From assembly GCA_000611715.1 (NCBI GenBank), contig AZYM01000003.1, forward strand, positions 1-64,000: a DNA stretch of 64,000 nt, in the 5' to 3' direction. Source of the stretch: Scolecobasidium constrictum UM 578. Taxonomy: Eukaryota > Ascomycota > Dothideomycetes > Venturiales > Sympoventuriaceae. The notes below the pieces were generated by a model. The model had not been told where the DNA came from. It worked only from the letters and a program-made list of their open reading frames with translations, and made no database searches. Below are positions 31,704-43,636 of this stretch, one piece after another. The translations under genes were made by a program, and so were the position numbers. Each line of letters begins with the position of its first letter. Positions within the stretch are counted from its first letter, which is position 1.

Positions 31704-32642
31704 TCATCTATTGACATTCATTGCTTTCAATGCTTCACAGGACTTGTCGCCCTTCGCGCCACCCTTACAAGCAGGACACCTTCGCCCATGAGCTATCAAC
31801 AGGAAATGCAGATCAAACTTGAGATCCTCCGGTATCCTCGCGTTCAAATGCGACTGGGTCTTCTCCCTCGTGGCCTTCTCCGGCCTCCAACCCCACAGTC
31901 CAGCAATGCGATAGCAGTGCGTATCCACAATGAACGTCTTCCGCTTCAGCGACCAGCTCACAACCACACCAGCAGACTTTGGTCCCATGTACTTATAGCT
32001 CAGCAATTCCTTCATTGCGTCGTCTTCGCTCAGGTCGAGCAAATGGTCTAGATTCCATTCGCCGTGTTTCTGCTTGACCTCCTGCAATATCGACATGATG
32101 ATCTTGGTCTTGCGAACGTGCAATCCACCACATCGGATCGTATCCTCGAGTTTCGAAGACCCGCCATCCATGATGTCCTTGTACGCAAATACAGAGCCAT
32201 AGGTCTGCTTCATGCTATTCATGGCGCGCTTTGCATTGTTCCATCCTGTTGCTTGACTCAGAACAGCCACGATCATGGCATCGAGGACATGTGGAATCGT
32301 CTCTGGCGTATCTGGGTCGTCGAACTCCTGCTCGACATCAGCGCCATGCATCTCCTTCAGAACGCGATGAGCTTTCTGACAATCCTTCGGTGTAGGTCGT
32401 TTGAAGTCTGGAAAAGGTGATGCTTTGGCGTATCGCGACCATTCTCGCCATTTCTTATTCGAAGATGATGGATCATCATCCTCCGCGTCCGATTGGATGC
32501 TCTCCTCAGGGACTTGTGGTGGCTCTGTATCCTTTGATGCTCGCTTGGGTTGAATGCTAGCCTTTTCCCGGTGTCCTCTTGGTTTTGTACTCGTCTTTAT
32601 TGCTGCGGTGCTTGATCGTGTTCGTTGAGCAGTCTGCGCCAT
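31704..32642 (-). CDS. HhH-GPD base-excision DNA glycosylase (endonuclease III-like)
   Basis: Intronless, 312 residues from the ATG at 32642, whose context (aacATGG) is better than that of an in-frame ATG 13 codons upstream. A basic, disordered N-terminus of about 75 residues precedes the helical glycosylase domain. The helix-hairpin-helix reads YMGPKSAGVV with the candidate catalytic Lys222, followed by IVDTHCYR with the conserved Asp240, as in Nth-type bifunctional glycosylases. The C-terminal loop has three cysteines (C-x2-C-x8-C), fewer than the four that bind 4Fe-4S in bacterial Nth, so cluster binding is doubtful. It should act in nuclear or mitochondrial base excision repair; lesion specificity is not readable. 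Confidence 0.8.
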   Translation of the reverse strand: MAQTAQRTRSSTAAIKTSTKPRGHREKASIQPKRASKDTEPPQVPEESIQSDAEDDDPSSSNKKWREWSRYAKASPFPDFKRPTPKDCQKAHRVLKEMHGADVEQEFDDPDTPETIPHVLDAMIVAVLSQATGWNNAKRAMNSMKQTYGSVFAYKDIMDGGSSKLEDTIRCGGLHVRKTKIIMSILQEVKQKHGEWNLDHLLDLSEDDAMKELLSYKYMGPKSAGVVVSWSLKRKTFIVDTHCYRIAGLWGWRPEKATREKTQSHLNARIPEDLKFDLHFLLIAHGRRCPACKGGAKGDKSCEALKAMNVNR

Positions 32643-33771
32643 GTTCTTTAGGATCTGCAATGGCACATAAGAACGGATCATGTATCACTCAAGTAATGAA
32701 GACGAAGACATCAACTTTTTATGACCTTTCTGCTCCATCTGTATCATTGTGCACGCGATCCAGGCACCGATGCGCTAGACAGACTGATGACGATCCGCCG
32801 AACAGTCGGGACGCGCTAGGGTTCAGGACTTGATGATATCTGCTGGCAGAACATGTTAAGCAGCGCTTTAAGCAGCGCATTGGACAGAGTGGATGCTGCT
32901 CGGCTCGCGCGCAATTGATATGCAATTGTTGGTGTTGCCGCAGGTTTCCAGAGCAAGAAGTAGATGGGCGTGTGGTATCGAAGAGCAACTCATTGATCAG
33001 CCGCTATTTTTAGGGGGATCCGCTGAGCACGCTAGGCTCACATGGGCCTTCACGATTCTGAGATCTTCGTGGCATCGTCCTCGACTTCGGCTTGTCCTCT
33101 GATTCCTCATTGCAAATATGCGCGAAGATAGCAGCTAGCCTTTGACTGTTTCGATGCAACGCGCTGAGCTGGTTGTCTCGCGATTCATCGGCGAAGACCT
33201 CGGCTCTCCCTGCGGAGCACCGTCCTGTGGCAGAAGTCGAACTTGCTTTCGCCGATGTGATCCCGTTGAGCCAGGCACCTGGTCGTTCAGATGCTCGAGC
33301 CGCCTTTCTGAAGGATGTTCTCATTACTCGATGCTTACTTGATGACTTCGCGAACTTGCATTGGGAACAGTCAGACACGCAGCAGCCAAAACAGGTGCAC
33401 CTGTGTCTAGCACGAAACCATCATCAGGGATAACGACCATCTGTTCGGCCAGCATGTCTTTGTCCAGACATTTGAGATTGCTATCATGATGAACTCAAGC
33501 CGATACCCGAGATTTGGGCGACTTAAGCGTGCTATACTGGTGTCACGTCTTCGGCCTGATGATGGACATCATTAATGCTACCTCGATATCAGGAGGCAGT
33601 GGCGACCGATGATTCAAGTCAACTTCACGAGACCACATCCCCATATCAATGTCGAGTCTCTTCTTTTCAGCTGCCCTTCTGTCATTCCTTTGCCTGACCT
33701 ATTCATCCCTATATTAAGCTTTGTGATACCACCTTTTCCGAATCAAGACTGCTAAAGCTTCAGGATAGATC
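32643..33771. other. 1.1-kb divergent intergenic region
   Basis: Lies between the 5' ends of the glycosylase and the GH81 gene. Several short open frames overlap here without any coherent architecture. A TATA-like element sits near its right end. Confidence 0.4.
33710..33717 (+). promoter_or_regulatory. TATA-like element upstream of GH81 gene
   Basis: TATATTAA lies 55 nt upstream of the proposed GH81 ATG at 33772 in a pyrimidine-rich setting. The position is plausible for a fungal core promoter; no experimental support. Confidence 0.3.
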
Positions 33772-36700
33772 ATGCCTCAAGATCAGGTCAGTACATCTGC
33801 GTCAGATAGACCAAATGACTGAGCATCTGACGAACAATCGCATAGACATTTCCCTTTGTGTCCTTGCCTGGGAGAAACCTTCTGACCCGCATTCTGTGGC
33901 TGTCCATTCCATTGCTACTGGTGAGTTGCTTGGCCCTATGCACCATAGACTTTGCACGAGACAGAACTCTGGCCTCAAGATGAAGTATGTTCGCTGTTCA
34001 ATTCTGAATGTCCACCTAGACATATCAACATGAAATCTCGAAGGTGGCAAATTGTACTGAGTAGGTGAACAGGCAGACAAGACTTTGGCCGTACCAAGGC
34101 CCGCTGATTTTGCGCGACCAGCTTCGCTCTTTGTAGCACCGTTGCCGACAATGAGTTTGCCTGTGACGACCGAGTTCACAGAAAATGTGCCTGCTTTGCA
34201 GACTACAACGACAAATGAGCCGGCAGCTACAGAAGGTGTATGTGGCCCTTCTTATATTGGAGCTTCGATCTCTGGCTAGATGTTGAGATCAGCATCTGAT
34301 GAAACACATTCCTCGCAATCTGTCTGAACGAAGTCAGCTGATCACTACATAGGTCATCAACACTGAGCTGTCAGCACCGGGCAATCCGACCAAGCAGCCA
34401 TTCCCAAGTCCAGCAGATGCTTCGCCAACGACAAGTATAGACACTCTAGCGGTGCCGACCGCGTCTCTGACGACCACCGTTCTGGAGCCGACCACGGGCA
34501 CCAAAGCGAACATACTCAGCGTACCCATAGTAACGGCTCCGCCACCGAGCCTTTTCCAAACTCGAAACGATCATCCCCGATCTCCTGTTAACATCTCAGG
34601 TAGATCAGGGCCTCTGCATACTAACAAGTTCTATGGCAACTTCCTTGTTGGTGACCAACGCGAGCCGAGCTGGCCTCAGCCATACAGTCTCTGGTGGGCC
34701 AAAGATGGGAACGTGCTACCACGTCACGGGGTGGAGAACTCGTGGGGTTTGGCCATCTCCAATATCGATCGCGACCAACTGCAATTCGGAGACCCTCAAC
34801 AAGCTGGTGATCCGCCTAAGTACTTCATTGCGCCGTTATATGTCCAGGAGATGATCATGTCTGCTGTCGAGCTGGGTGCAGGCACGCTTCTGACCACAGA
34901 TTCGCACAAGCAGTTCTCGGTGACTGTCAATCTGCAGCCGACTGCCGCTACTGCACCAGTCATCAGGTTTCCGATCGTCCAAGGAATGGGCTTCGTCAGT
35001 GGCCTGTATACTGCAGCTACACCTCTACTGCAGAGCAATGTCCTCTTCACGGGATTGATTGAGGCTGGCGAGGTCAATAATGGAGCAACCTACAAATGGC
35101 GAATTGATCTCAAGGATGGATCACATTGGTTGCTGTACATGACACCAAACGGTGCCACTGGCCGCCCGCCCATGGTTCTACGCGACAGCAACAGTATTGT
35201 TGGCCCGCCAGGCTTTACTGGTCTTGTTCAAGTCGCGAAGAACAAGGCAGATGTATGCGGCGAGCTCATTCATGACCAGTCTGCAGGCGCATATCCTGTC
35301 TCTGGCAGTGTGTCAGCGTCAGTGGAGGGATCAACAGGTACTTACTCCTTCACGTGGCAACGCGGCGGGTCCGATAAGCAGAAGCTTCTCATGTACGCCT
35401 TGCCTCATCACATCAGATCCATGGTCTCCGATTCATTGGCCATGGGCACATGTGTACTGCTATGGACAAGCACAAAAGGCCTAGCACGAGGCTTCCAAGG
35501 TGACATCTGGACCCTGCAAGAGAAAGATCTGCCTGTCAACATCGACTTCGATCCGTGGAGACCTGATCTTAGGACGATTCGAAGAGTCGCCGCATCTGCG
35601 ATAGATCACATCAGCGATGCTGCTGCGAAAGAACTTGCATTCGATCTCGATGTTCTATCGAAAGAGCAGAGCGCATACTATGCTGGCAAGGTATGCTTCA
35701 TGGTCAACATCTCAGGCTTGTATCCACTGACGTCGTCACAGGCATTCTCCAAGTACGCCTTGATCATCTACACAGCCAACAAGCTTGGCCACAATCCAGG
35801 CCTCGCTGCTATCGGTCTCCAGAAGCTCGAGCAAGCTCTTGCACGGTGGATCAACAACCAGCAGACTTGGCCACTCGCTTATGACCCTGTCTGGGGCGGA
35901 CTCGTTTCAACAGCCAGCTACGAAGGCAGAGAACCGCTGATGGATTTTGGCAATACGTTGTACAACGATCATCATTTTCACTATGGCTACTTCGTGCACG
36001 CTGCCGCCATCATTGCCTACCTGCACCCAGAATGGCTCAAGCAAGGACAGAACAAGATCTGGGTCGACACGCTGATCAGAGACTACGCCAACTCGGATGC
36101 GAACGATCCATACTTCCCTCCAAGTCGTGCTTTCGACTTCTTCAACGGACACTCTTGGGCTACGGGCGTCTTCCCGAGCGGCGATGGCAAGAATGAGGAG
36201 TCAACATCCGAAGACGCATTTTCTGCCTATGCCATGAAGCTATGGGGTCACGTCACAGGCGACCCGAACATGGAGGCACGCGGTAATCTTCAGCTTGCTA
36301 TCATGAAGAACAGCTTCAGTAGCTACTTCTACTATGACAAAGACAGTAACGTACAGCCCGCCGCCTTCGCCGCAAATGTGGTCAGCGGGATTCTCTTTGA
36401 GAACAAGATCGATCACGCAACCTTCTTTGGTGGCGAGTCAGAGTTCGTGCACGGCATTCATATGCTGCCCATCTCGCCAATCACATCGTATATGCGACCG
36501 TCATCGTTCGTGGCGCACGAGTGGGCTACCTACTTCCAGTCCACGATACCGCTGTACGCTTCGCCGGATCCAGTCACGGGCATGATATCGGCTGTCAGTG
36601 CCTACGGAGGCGGATACAATTGCTCCGCAAAAAAGAATACTGGACGCTTGATCAATTGCGTGAAGCCAGAATGGAAAGGCCTGCTCATGGGAAACCTGGC

Positions 36701-36851
36701 ACAAATTGACCCGTCGCTGAGCTGGCAATACTTTGCCGACGAAGGAGGCATCAACGGACCACAGGGCTTCGATTGGAATAGCTTGTCTGGCAGTGGAAGT
36801 CGCACTTGGTATCTTGCCTATGCAGCGGCTTTTGGAGGGATCAGAGGGTGA
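33772..36851 (+). CDS. GH81 endo-beta-1,3-glucanase
   Basis: Proposed exons are 33772-33786, 33846-33920, 34073-34237, 34353-35690 and 35742-36851, all phase 0, giving 900 residues. The first two exons supply a hydrophobic signal segment (ILWLSIPLLL). A Pro/Thr-rich stretch follows, then the GH81 domain, opening with PPPSLFQTRNDHP and LHTNKFYGNF. The catalytic region reads GDGKNEESTSED, with Glu684 and Glu688 in the E-x3-E arrangement required in the family. The last intron (51 nt, GTATGC...TCACAG) is a multiple of three without stops, so the genomic frame reads through it, but removing it restores YYAGKAFSKYALI. The enzyme cleaves beta-1,3-glucan in the cell wall (own wall remodelling or attack on other fungi). 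The two short 5' exons are the weakest part. Confidence 0.85.
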
Positions 36852-36964
36852 CAGCTTCGGTCGCACGGGATATAAATGCATCTGGAAAGGCGTTTTGGAT
36901 ATTGAAGTCATGACAACAAATTCCTTCTTGATACAGAGCCTGCACACGGGATTTACTCCATGCC

Positions 36965-38121
36965 TCACCCAAGTATAGCGCTGGAGCTCTGGGATGATTT
37001 CGGCTGTCCAGTGGTGCACTTTGACGCGGTGACGGTAACAGTCTTCGCCGTCACACTCGCTACAACCGTCCTCGTCTCCGTCTTGTCCGTCGTGATCGTC
37101 ACCACGCTCACATGTCCGTCCACAGTCGTCGTAGTATACGAAATGCTCGTCCCCGCTGTCACAAATGTGTAGCTCGTGCTCGGTGGATTGTTTGGTCAGA
37201 ACGTTGAGTCTGGCGGGCCGTATTGGTTGCTGAAGCCATATTGACGGCGGTAGAGCTGTTTTTTGTAACAATCCTCTGAGCATGGTACTTGCGTAGATAT
37301 GCAGTCACTTGAATGATCGCAGATCGAAGTGGTCGCTTCATCGGTAGAGCATGTGCTCAACGACGTGGTGGATCTTGTGCTGGACGTGGTGGATGTGCTG
37401 GTGCTCGTACTGCTCGTGCTTGTACTGGGACATGGAGTAGTAATCGTGATCGTGGAATCAGTCACGGTCGGAACGCTCGAAGAATCGCTCGTCACCGTCT
37501 TCAAGTAGCTCGTGACTGTACTCGTGCTTGTTGCCGGTCTCGTCACGGTGACAGTGATCGTGCTGAATATGTCCACATTGATCGTTGCAGTCCGGTTCGA
37601 CGCGACCGAGAACGCGAAACTCGTCGACAAAGGCGAGAAACCACCTACCGTCATACGGGGCACCCGGTGTCCTTGCTGTGCCGCCAAGCTGATCAAATTG
37701 GATTGTGACCATGCCAGGCCTGATGTCTGCGTTCCTGAGGCCATCGCAGGTGACTTGTCGAGTGATTACAGCGGTGCCAGTGTCGCGCTCGCTTTCCAAT
37801 GGGAAGCAACAAGCTGTCACCTGCGCCGTGCCTGATGTATAGATGATCGTAGGGCGGTAGATCTTAGGGTACCTGGAGTGCGCTGCCTCGCTCTTGAGCT
37901 AGAGTCTGATGCATCATTGTACGCGTGAACTTACCTCCACTCAAGGTGGCAAGGACGCCGAATGACTTCATGTTTGTCGCTGCCCAGGCATAACTTTGTG
38001 TGAGTGAGGAGGTCGCCGTTCCATTGTCAACCAGCGTTTGAACATTGGCTAGGGCGCCGGACTGCCATGTCACAGGTATACTGGCCAATGCGGACAGATT
38101 GAACTTGATCAACGCAGACAT
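36965..38121 (-). pseudogene. Ser/Thr-rich secreted-type protein gene, apparently broken
   Basis: Three stretches on the minus strand look like parts of one gene. The first is 38121 downward (MSALIKFNLSALASIP...), joined by a 52-nt GTAAGT...GGCAG intron to a frame containing QVTACCFPLESE and VTCDGLRNADIRPG. The second, from about 37700 to 37199 in another frame, is a TVTVTRPATSTSTVTSY repeat-rich, Ser/Thr-rich region with a cluster of about seven cysteines. The third, 37195-36965, continues the same frame and bias (SYTTTTVDGHVSVVTITT) but only after a TGA at 37198-37196. No canonical intron repairs the frame change near 37650 without losing apparently coding sequence, and none removes the TGA cleanly. 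It could instead be a normal gene with unusual introns. No family recognised. Confidence 0.4.
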
Positions 38122-38891
38122 TGCTGCCGTTGTTTGTGAAGACGGCGCAAGGGAACTGTCGATATGTGAGAGGCTCTCTGAATCTGTCAAAGCATGGGGT
38201 TGGACACGAATCTGGTTCGGATTTGGTTTTAAGGGTTTGAGTTTGAATGACCGCGAAGTCGTCGGTATACGTGCGTACCAGCGACTGGCGGTCCTACATC
38301 CATAGCTGGGCTTCGCAGACTGCATAACAACGAATTGGAGAGATAACACATCAAATTCGGAGTTTCAGCCATGCTCTTCGCTTCATTTGATCAAGTATCA
38401 TTTTTGAGCCTCATTGAATTGCCAGGTGTTTGCCGTCCCCGGACTTGAGTCTCTGCCAGCTTCATCGGGAATATAGCATTTACTTTGACCATGCGCAAAG
38501 ACACGAGTGCTCAGGAAGGTCGACTTCCCTCCTCATCGGTGCTTTAGCTGAATTCGATATTTTCGTAAAGCCATGCTACCATCGATCGTGTTTCGTTAGC
38601 TCCACTTTTTCAAGACTGTCGAGCGCCGCATGGCCATAAGAATCCCTTTCTTAACGCGTATCTATGTTCAAAAGAACCAATGGCGAGTCCCATGCAACAG
38701 AGCTTGCAGTCCCGACGGTTGATTTCCGCGTAAGACCGAGGAAGAGTGGGTGCCTTGGTGTCCGATCGAGCTCTTGTCTTGAGGTCAAGAGGCCCTAAGG
38801 TGCAACTTTGGGGCAACTCGTGGGCCGAGTTTCTGCAAGTTGTCTTTGCACAGATGACGTCGCCTGTCGAAGTCGAGTCACGTCGCCAATC
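38122..38891. other. intergenic region
   Basis: No supported gene between two minus-strand genes; it should hold the promoter of the Ser/Thr-rich gene. Confidence 0.4.
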
Positions 38892-40035
38892 TCACAAGCT
38901 CTTCATCCAATCGTTGATGTCCTGCCCGTTGTCACCGCCACCTCCACTGAAGTCGTACGAATCCATGTCGAATAGGTCGTTGAATGAGTTGTCGCCCTGC
39001 TGCCCACCTTCGCCACCTCCAGCATCGAAGCCGAAGTCAATATCGCCGAAGTCAGGCTGCGCATTCATATCGGGCTGCGGTTGCAGTTGTGCATTTGTGT
39101 CGGGTTGCGGGGCCGATAGATCGCCGAAGTTGAAGTCAGGCAATGCGTCGGTGGGACCGGTGTTGTCAGGCGCAGATGTAGGAGGTGCGTCAGGCATGGC
39201 GCTATCGTCAGGTATGTTAGCGAAATCGCTAAGACCCGGCAGCAGAGAAGAGACATCTGCACTGCTGTCGCCAAAATCGGCCAGTGCATCGTCCAGCTGT
39301 GCGTCTCCACCTGTGTTCGCTGTGTCACCGTTGTCATCGCCAAAGAACTCTGAGAAGAGCTCGTCTGTCGCGTCCGCTGTCGCGTCTTGTGCTGGAGCAG
39401 GTTGTTCGGTGGTCGTGGGCGCAGCGGACTCAGAGGCTTGCGCAGCTGCAGTCATCGGGGCAGGCGGAGCTGATGGAGCAGATGGCACCATCATGGGAGC
39501 AATTGGTGCGGGTTTTGGTGGTGGCAGTGACTGAGTGACCTCCTCCTTCGGCTTCACTGGCTCCATCACGCGAGTAGGTGGTGCCGCTTGCATCGGTGCC
39601 GCAGGCGCAATCGCTGGTTCGTCGACCATCATGACATCTTCCATCTTCGGTACTGCCGCCTCCTGCTTAATTTCTTTCGGTGGAGCAAGTGCCTGCTCTG
39701 CCTGCTGCTTCTCCATAACCCTGTGGTACGCCAGATCTCGCTTCATAATGTCCTGTGCCTGCTTGATGTCTTCCTCCATCCTGTCGAGCGCTTCATGAAA
39801 GCGAATGTTGGCTGTGGGAAAGACACTCTGCATCTTCATACGCTGTCCGGGATCGCGTAGTCGTCCTGGCTGGTGGAGCGATTGACCGATGACAGTGAGC
39901 TGTTGTGCGTGACTTGTTAGCGCGTGCATCGCCTCCGCACATCCACCTTTTACTTACCAGCAAGTTCATTGTGCCTTGGAGTGTATCGACAGGAGACGTG
40001 TTGTTCCGCGCAGGCGCTGCCTGTTGTTGCGCCAT
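38892..40035 (-). CDS. acidic coactivator-like protein, possible Mediator subunit (Med2-type)
   Basis: Two exons, 40035-39958 and 39899-38892, joined by a 57-nt GTAAGT...AACAG intron, encode 361 residues. The first ~85 residues form a helical domain (VDTLQGTMNLL, then RFHEALDRMEEDIKQAQDIMKRDLA) resembling the conserved head of fungal Mediator Med2-type proteins. The middle is Pro/Ala-rich and low in complexity. The last ~150 residues are strongly acidic with repeated DF and FGD words and end in a NDWMKSL motif, as in transcriptional activation or coactivator proteins. The Mediator assignment is a family-level guess from architecture. Confidence 0.55.
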
Positions 40036-41196
40036 GTTGCTGGACTGCGAATGAAGGTATCAAAAATGCGTGTAATACTTGGTCAAATGTAATGACTCCC
40101 TCGCGCAGAGAAATCACGAGCTTGAAAGGCGCTTATGAACGACGATGTTAATTTGATACAAGACGTGCTATGAGAGTCGCGCCTTCCTCTTGCACAATGC
40201 GATGGTGTATGCAGGGCAAAGGAAATCACCATGTGCAATGCGGCAGTCGCGATCGGAGATGCGGGTCCAAGCGCTAAGGGTGGCTGCTCTTTTGTTCCTG
40301 CCTTAGGCTGCAACCTCCACATGCAGGAGCTCCCCACGGCAGTTTTCGAGCGCAAATCTCAGACGGATGCAGACAGATCGGCACAATAGAAGAGGGCAAA
40401 CCCTGTTTTCCCAACCACTTTTTTCGCAAGAAGACAAGCAGATTCTGTCAGATGCTTGCCACAGTTTGCTGGAGTTGAGATGGCACAAGAGCAATCAATC
40501 AAGAGCAGCAGGCCTGGACCCACCCGTAGGTGGTTTCCTGAGGGGCTAGAGCCTGGTTTGGGAGCTACGACCGCCGGCCCGCAGTGCTAGCGTGCAGGAG
40601 CGTAGCCCTCTCTTGGATTTTCAACCACGGCCAAATCCCACCTTTCTGCCCATCCACCACCAGAGATCCTACAACCCAACAACATCATCAGACATCGGAC
40701 AGAGACGATTCTTTTCCTCTCTCTTTCCTAGCCTCTCCTCCTTTCCTTGGTGTCCTCTCGTGTGTGTGTCCTTGCGTCGCTGCTGTATCCACTTGCGCAT
40801 CCTTTCTTGATACGAAAGCTTCTTTTTCTTAAGCACATCAGAAAAATAGGCGGCGCATCTGGGACAGGGACTTGACACTGAGCGTTCGTCTTTTCCACGA
40901 CCACGACCACCACCATCCACACCACAGCCAGTTGTTTGCGGTGTTCCATCTCATCTTCGAGCATCGCCTATCGTCGGTCTTGCGACACATCTTCGACTTC
41001 TGCGGACGTCATATTTTTCTTCAGCACCGGAGTCGTCTCCTGCATCTTGCGTGCTTGTTCTGTGTTCCAGTTCCGTGCTGTTGAGGAAAGCGCCACGACC
41101 CGCGCATTCTATCTCGGGTAGAAAAAGCTTGCAAAGAGGCAAGAGCTCGCCCGACATCTCCGCATCTACGCGCCGCCGCCCATCACCATCGCAACC
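40036..41196. promoter_or_regulatory. divergent promoter region and pyrimidine-rich leader of the RNA-binding protein gene
   Basis: These 1.16 kb lie between the 5' ends of the Mediator-like gene and the PUB1-like gene. From about 40630 to 41190 the plus strand is rich in C and T tracts (for example TTTTCCTCTCTCTTTCC near 40714), typical of the leader of a highly expressed fungal gene. No supported protein gene. Confidence 0.45.
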
Positions 41197-42656
41197 ATGG
41201 CCGATGTCAACGCCGACCCCATGGCTCAAGCTGCGCCGGTCCCGCCAGGAGCTCCAGGCTTCGATGGCAATGGCCAGCAGTCGTCTCTGCCACCGCTCAA
41301 CATCCCCACAAACAACAATCCGCTGCCGCAGTCCATCACCTCGCCGATGAGTGCGATGACTCCCGGACAGGCGCGCCGTGCTGCTCCCGAGCCGAACAAA
41401 CGCGCACTGTATGTTGGCAACCTCAACCCTCAGGTGTCTGAAGATCTGCTCCGTCAGATCTTTGAGACGTCAGGTCATGTGGTGAGCGTCAAGGTCATCC
41501 CAGACAAGAATCTCAAGGCGTCTGGTCTCAACTACGGCTTCGTCGAGTTTGATGATCCGTCGCATGCCGAGAACGCAATGCAGAACTTGAACGGTCGGGT
41601 CATCTTAGGCAACGAGATTAGAGTCAACTGGGCGTACCAGAACAATAACTCAAACAAGGAGGATACCTCTGGCCACTTCCACATCTTCGTCGGTGACCTG
41701 AGCAACGAAGTAAACGACGAAACCCTGCTTCAGGCGTTCAGCGCGTTTGGCAACGTCTCGGAAGCTCGCGTGATGTGGGACATGAAGACCGGCAGGACCC
41801 GTGGCTACGGCTTCGTCGCCTTCCGCGACCGCGACGCTGCCGAAAAGGCGCTAGCGAGCATGGACGGACAGTGGCTCGGGTCACGCCAGATCCGCTGCAA
41901 TTGGGCTAACCAAAAGGGTCAACCATCGATGGCACAACAAACCGCAATGGCGATGGCAGGTATGGCTCCTTACCAACAACACAACCCCTTCCCAACCGCA
42001 GGCATGGCATCCTACGAATCAGTCGCTGCGCAGACACCAGAGTGGCAGACCACCGTCTACGTTGGCAATCTCACGCCGTACACGTCTGTCAACGATCTCG
42101 TGCCCCTCTTCGGTAACTATGGCTACGTTGTGGAGACACGCTTCCAGTCCGACCGTGGCTTTGCCTTCATCAAGATGGAGAATCACCAGAACGCTGCCAT
42201 GGCCATCTGCCAGCTCAACGGCTACAATGTCAATGGACGACCCCTGAAGTGCAGCTGGGGCAAGGAGCGTCCCCCTCCAGGTCAGGGCGGCGGCCAGTCT
42301 GCTGGTGGCTACGACAGCTACCCACCATCTGCTGTGCCCAACTCTGCCTATCCTCCTCAGACCCCTGGTGGCGGCTATGGCTATCCACAGTACGGTACCC
42401 CGCAGTCAGCCACGTCGCCTCAAGGTATGTTTGCAAACACTTCGTTTCGATGACAAACGACTAATCCTGATTAGGTCCGTATCAAGGTCAGCCCGGCTTC
42501 CAGCAAGCTCAAGCAGGCTACGGTAGCCCAGGTGTGCCTCAAGGTGCCTACCAGCAGGGTGGCTATGGCCAAGGTCAAGGTCAGCAGGGCGGCTACGGTC
42601 AACAGCCAGCTCAAGGTGGCTACCAGCAGGGCGGCTATGGTGGCTATCGCCAATAA
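41197..42656 (+). CDS. PUB1/TIA1-type RNA-binding protein with three RRMs
   Basis: Two exons, 41197-42424 and 42475-42656, with a 50-nt intron (GTATGT...CTAATCCTGATTAG), encode 469 residues. RRM1 is at about 70-147 (LYVGNL, YGFVEF), RRM2 at about 161-240 (IFVGDL, YGFVAF) and RRM3 at about 286-357 (VYVGNL, FAFIKM). The N-terminus is Pro/Gln-rich, and the C-terminus, mostly in exon 2, is a Gly/Gln/Tyr-rich low-complexity tail of QGGYG-like units, prone to condensate formation. The TIA1/Pub1 family binds U-rich and A-rich sequences in mRNA, controls stability and splicing and enters stress granules. The last exon would be missed by a single-frame reading. Confidence 0.92.
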
Positions 42657-43636
42657 GTTGACCTTCCTGGCCAAGCCTAATCCGCCGCTTCTCAGCTACA
42701 AAACTTTTGCTTCACTTCATGACCAAACAACAACACTTTAGCAGCAATCAACACGACATCTGGCGCAAGACGGCGAATCAACGGATCAATCTCTTCTATT
42801 CTACACTCAACATGACGGACATCTCACGATGGTGGACTTTATGCCGGTGGCAAACAAAAATGAGCAACAAAAGCGGGAACATGCGAGCACATCATACACA
42901 AATTCAGGAACACACATGTGAGCGAAAGTCTTTCATAGAAGAGGGATGCTCTGATTTGGGAACGATTTGGTCGGAAGATCTATCATTTGCTTCTTTGCGG
43001 TTGTTGCTTCACCACCATTTTGCTGAGTTAGTACCTCTGACGAGGAAAGGCTCATTCTTTCTTTCATAATTTCACCACTCGAAAATACCCAGCTTTCCTT
43101 TGAAAAGTATTTTGAGAATTCGAGATTGATCAAGCTTTTGGAAACACATTTTTTGCGCATGAAGGTTGGAGAAGACAGGATGTGTGTCTGAAGATGAGAT
43201 AAGAACGCGTTTGTGGGTTATGATACGAAGATGAAGACATAAAGTTGATTGATATACTTCCTCTGATGTACGCATTGTTTGGCAATAGTGACTCGACTGT
43301 GCATCCTATGCATGCTGCCGTGAATGTTCCTCACATCTGCTGCGCTCGTGCTCTGTACACCAGAGGCTCTGGCGAAACGTCTGAACACATTGCACGACGA
43401 ATGCTAAAATGCAAAGACCACAGCAGAAGCGTCAACGATAATAGCTATGTCAACAACAAACATGACTCGGAGATCCAACAATGTTGTGTGCCGTCCCGTT
43501 GTCGTCTTGAACCCCGTGATCTCGCGTCGAGTTGACCCACTTATCTCTGCCCTGATTCCCGTATCTCGAAGCACCACCAGATGTGCCCTCTCAATCGCCT
43601 TACAATGCACCACACAATGCCTCTGTCGTGTCGCTG
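42657..43636. other. 3' UTR and intergenic region
   Basis: The first few hundred bases are A/T-rich and probably the 3' UTR and polyadenylation region of the RNA-binding protein gene; the remainder is upstream of the PIF1 gene. No supported gene. Confidence 0.4.

Noticed and set aside
33010..33378. A 122-residue minus-strand frame between the glycosylase and GH81 genes
   Set aside because: Low-complexity Ser/Ala/Arg composition with no domain, overlapped by plus-strand frames of equal length; treated as chance.
36501..37283. A 260-residue minus-strand frame with an acidic DDHDGQDGDED segment
   Set aside because: It overlaps the GH81 3' coding end and the Thr/Val-rich frame; the acidic run is the out-of-frame reading of ACG/GTC repeats.
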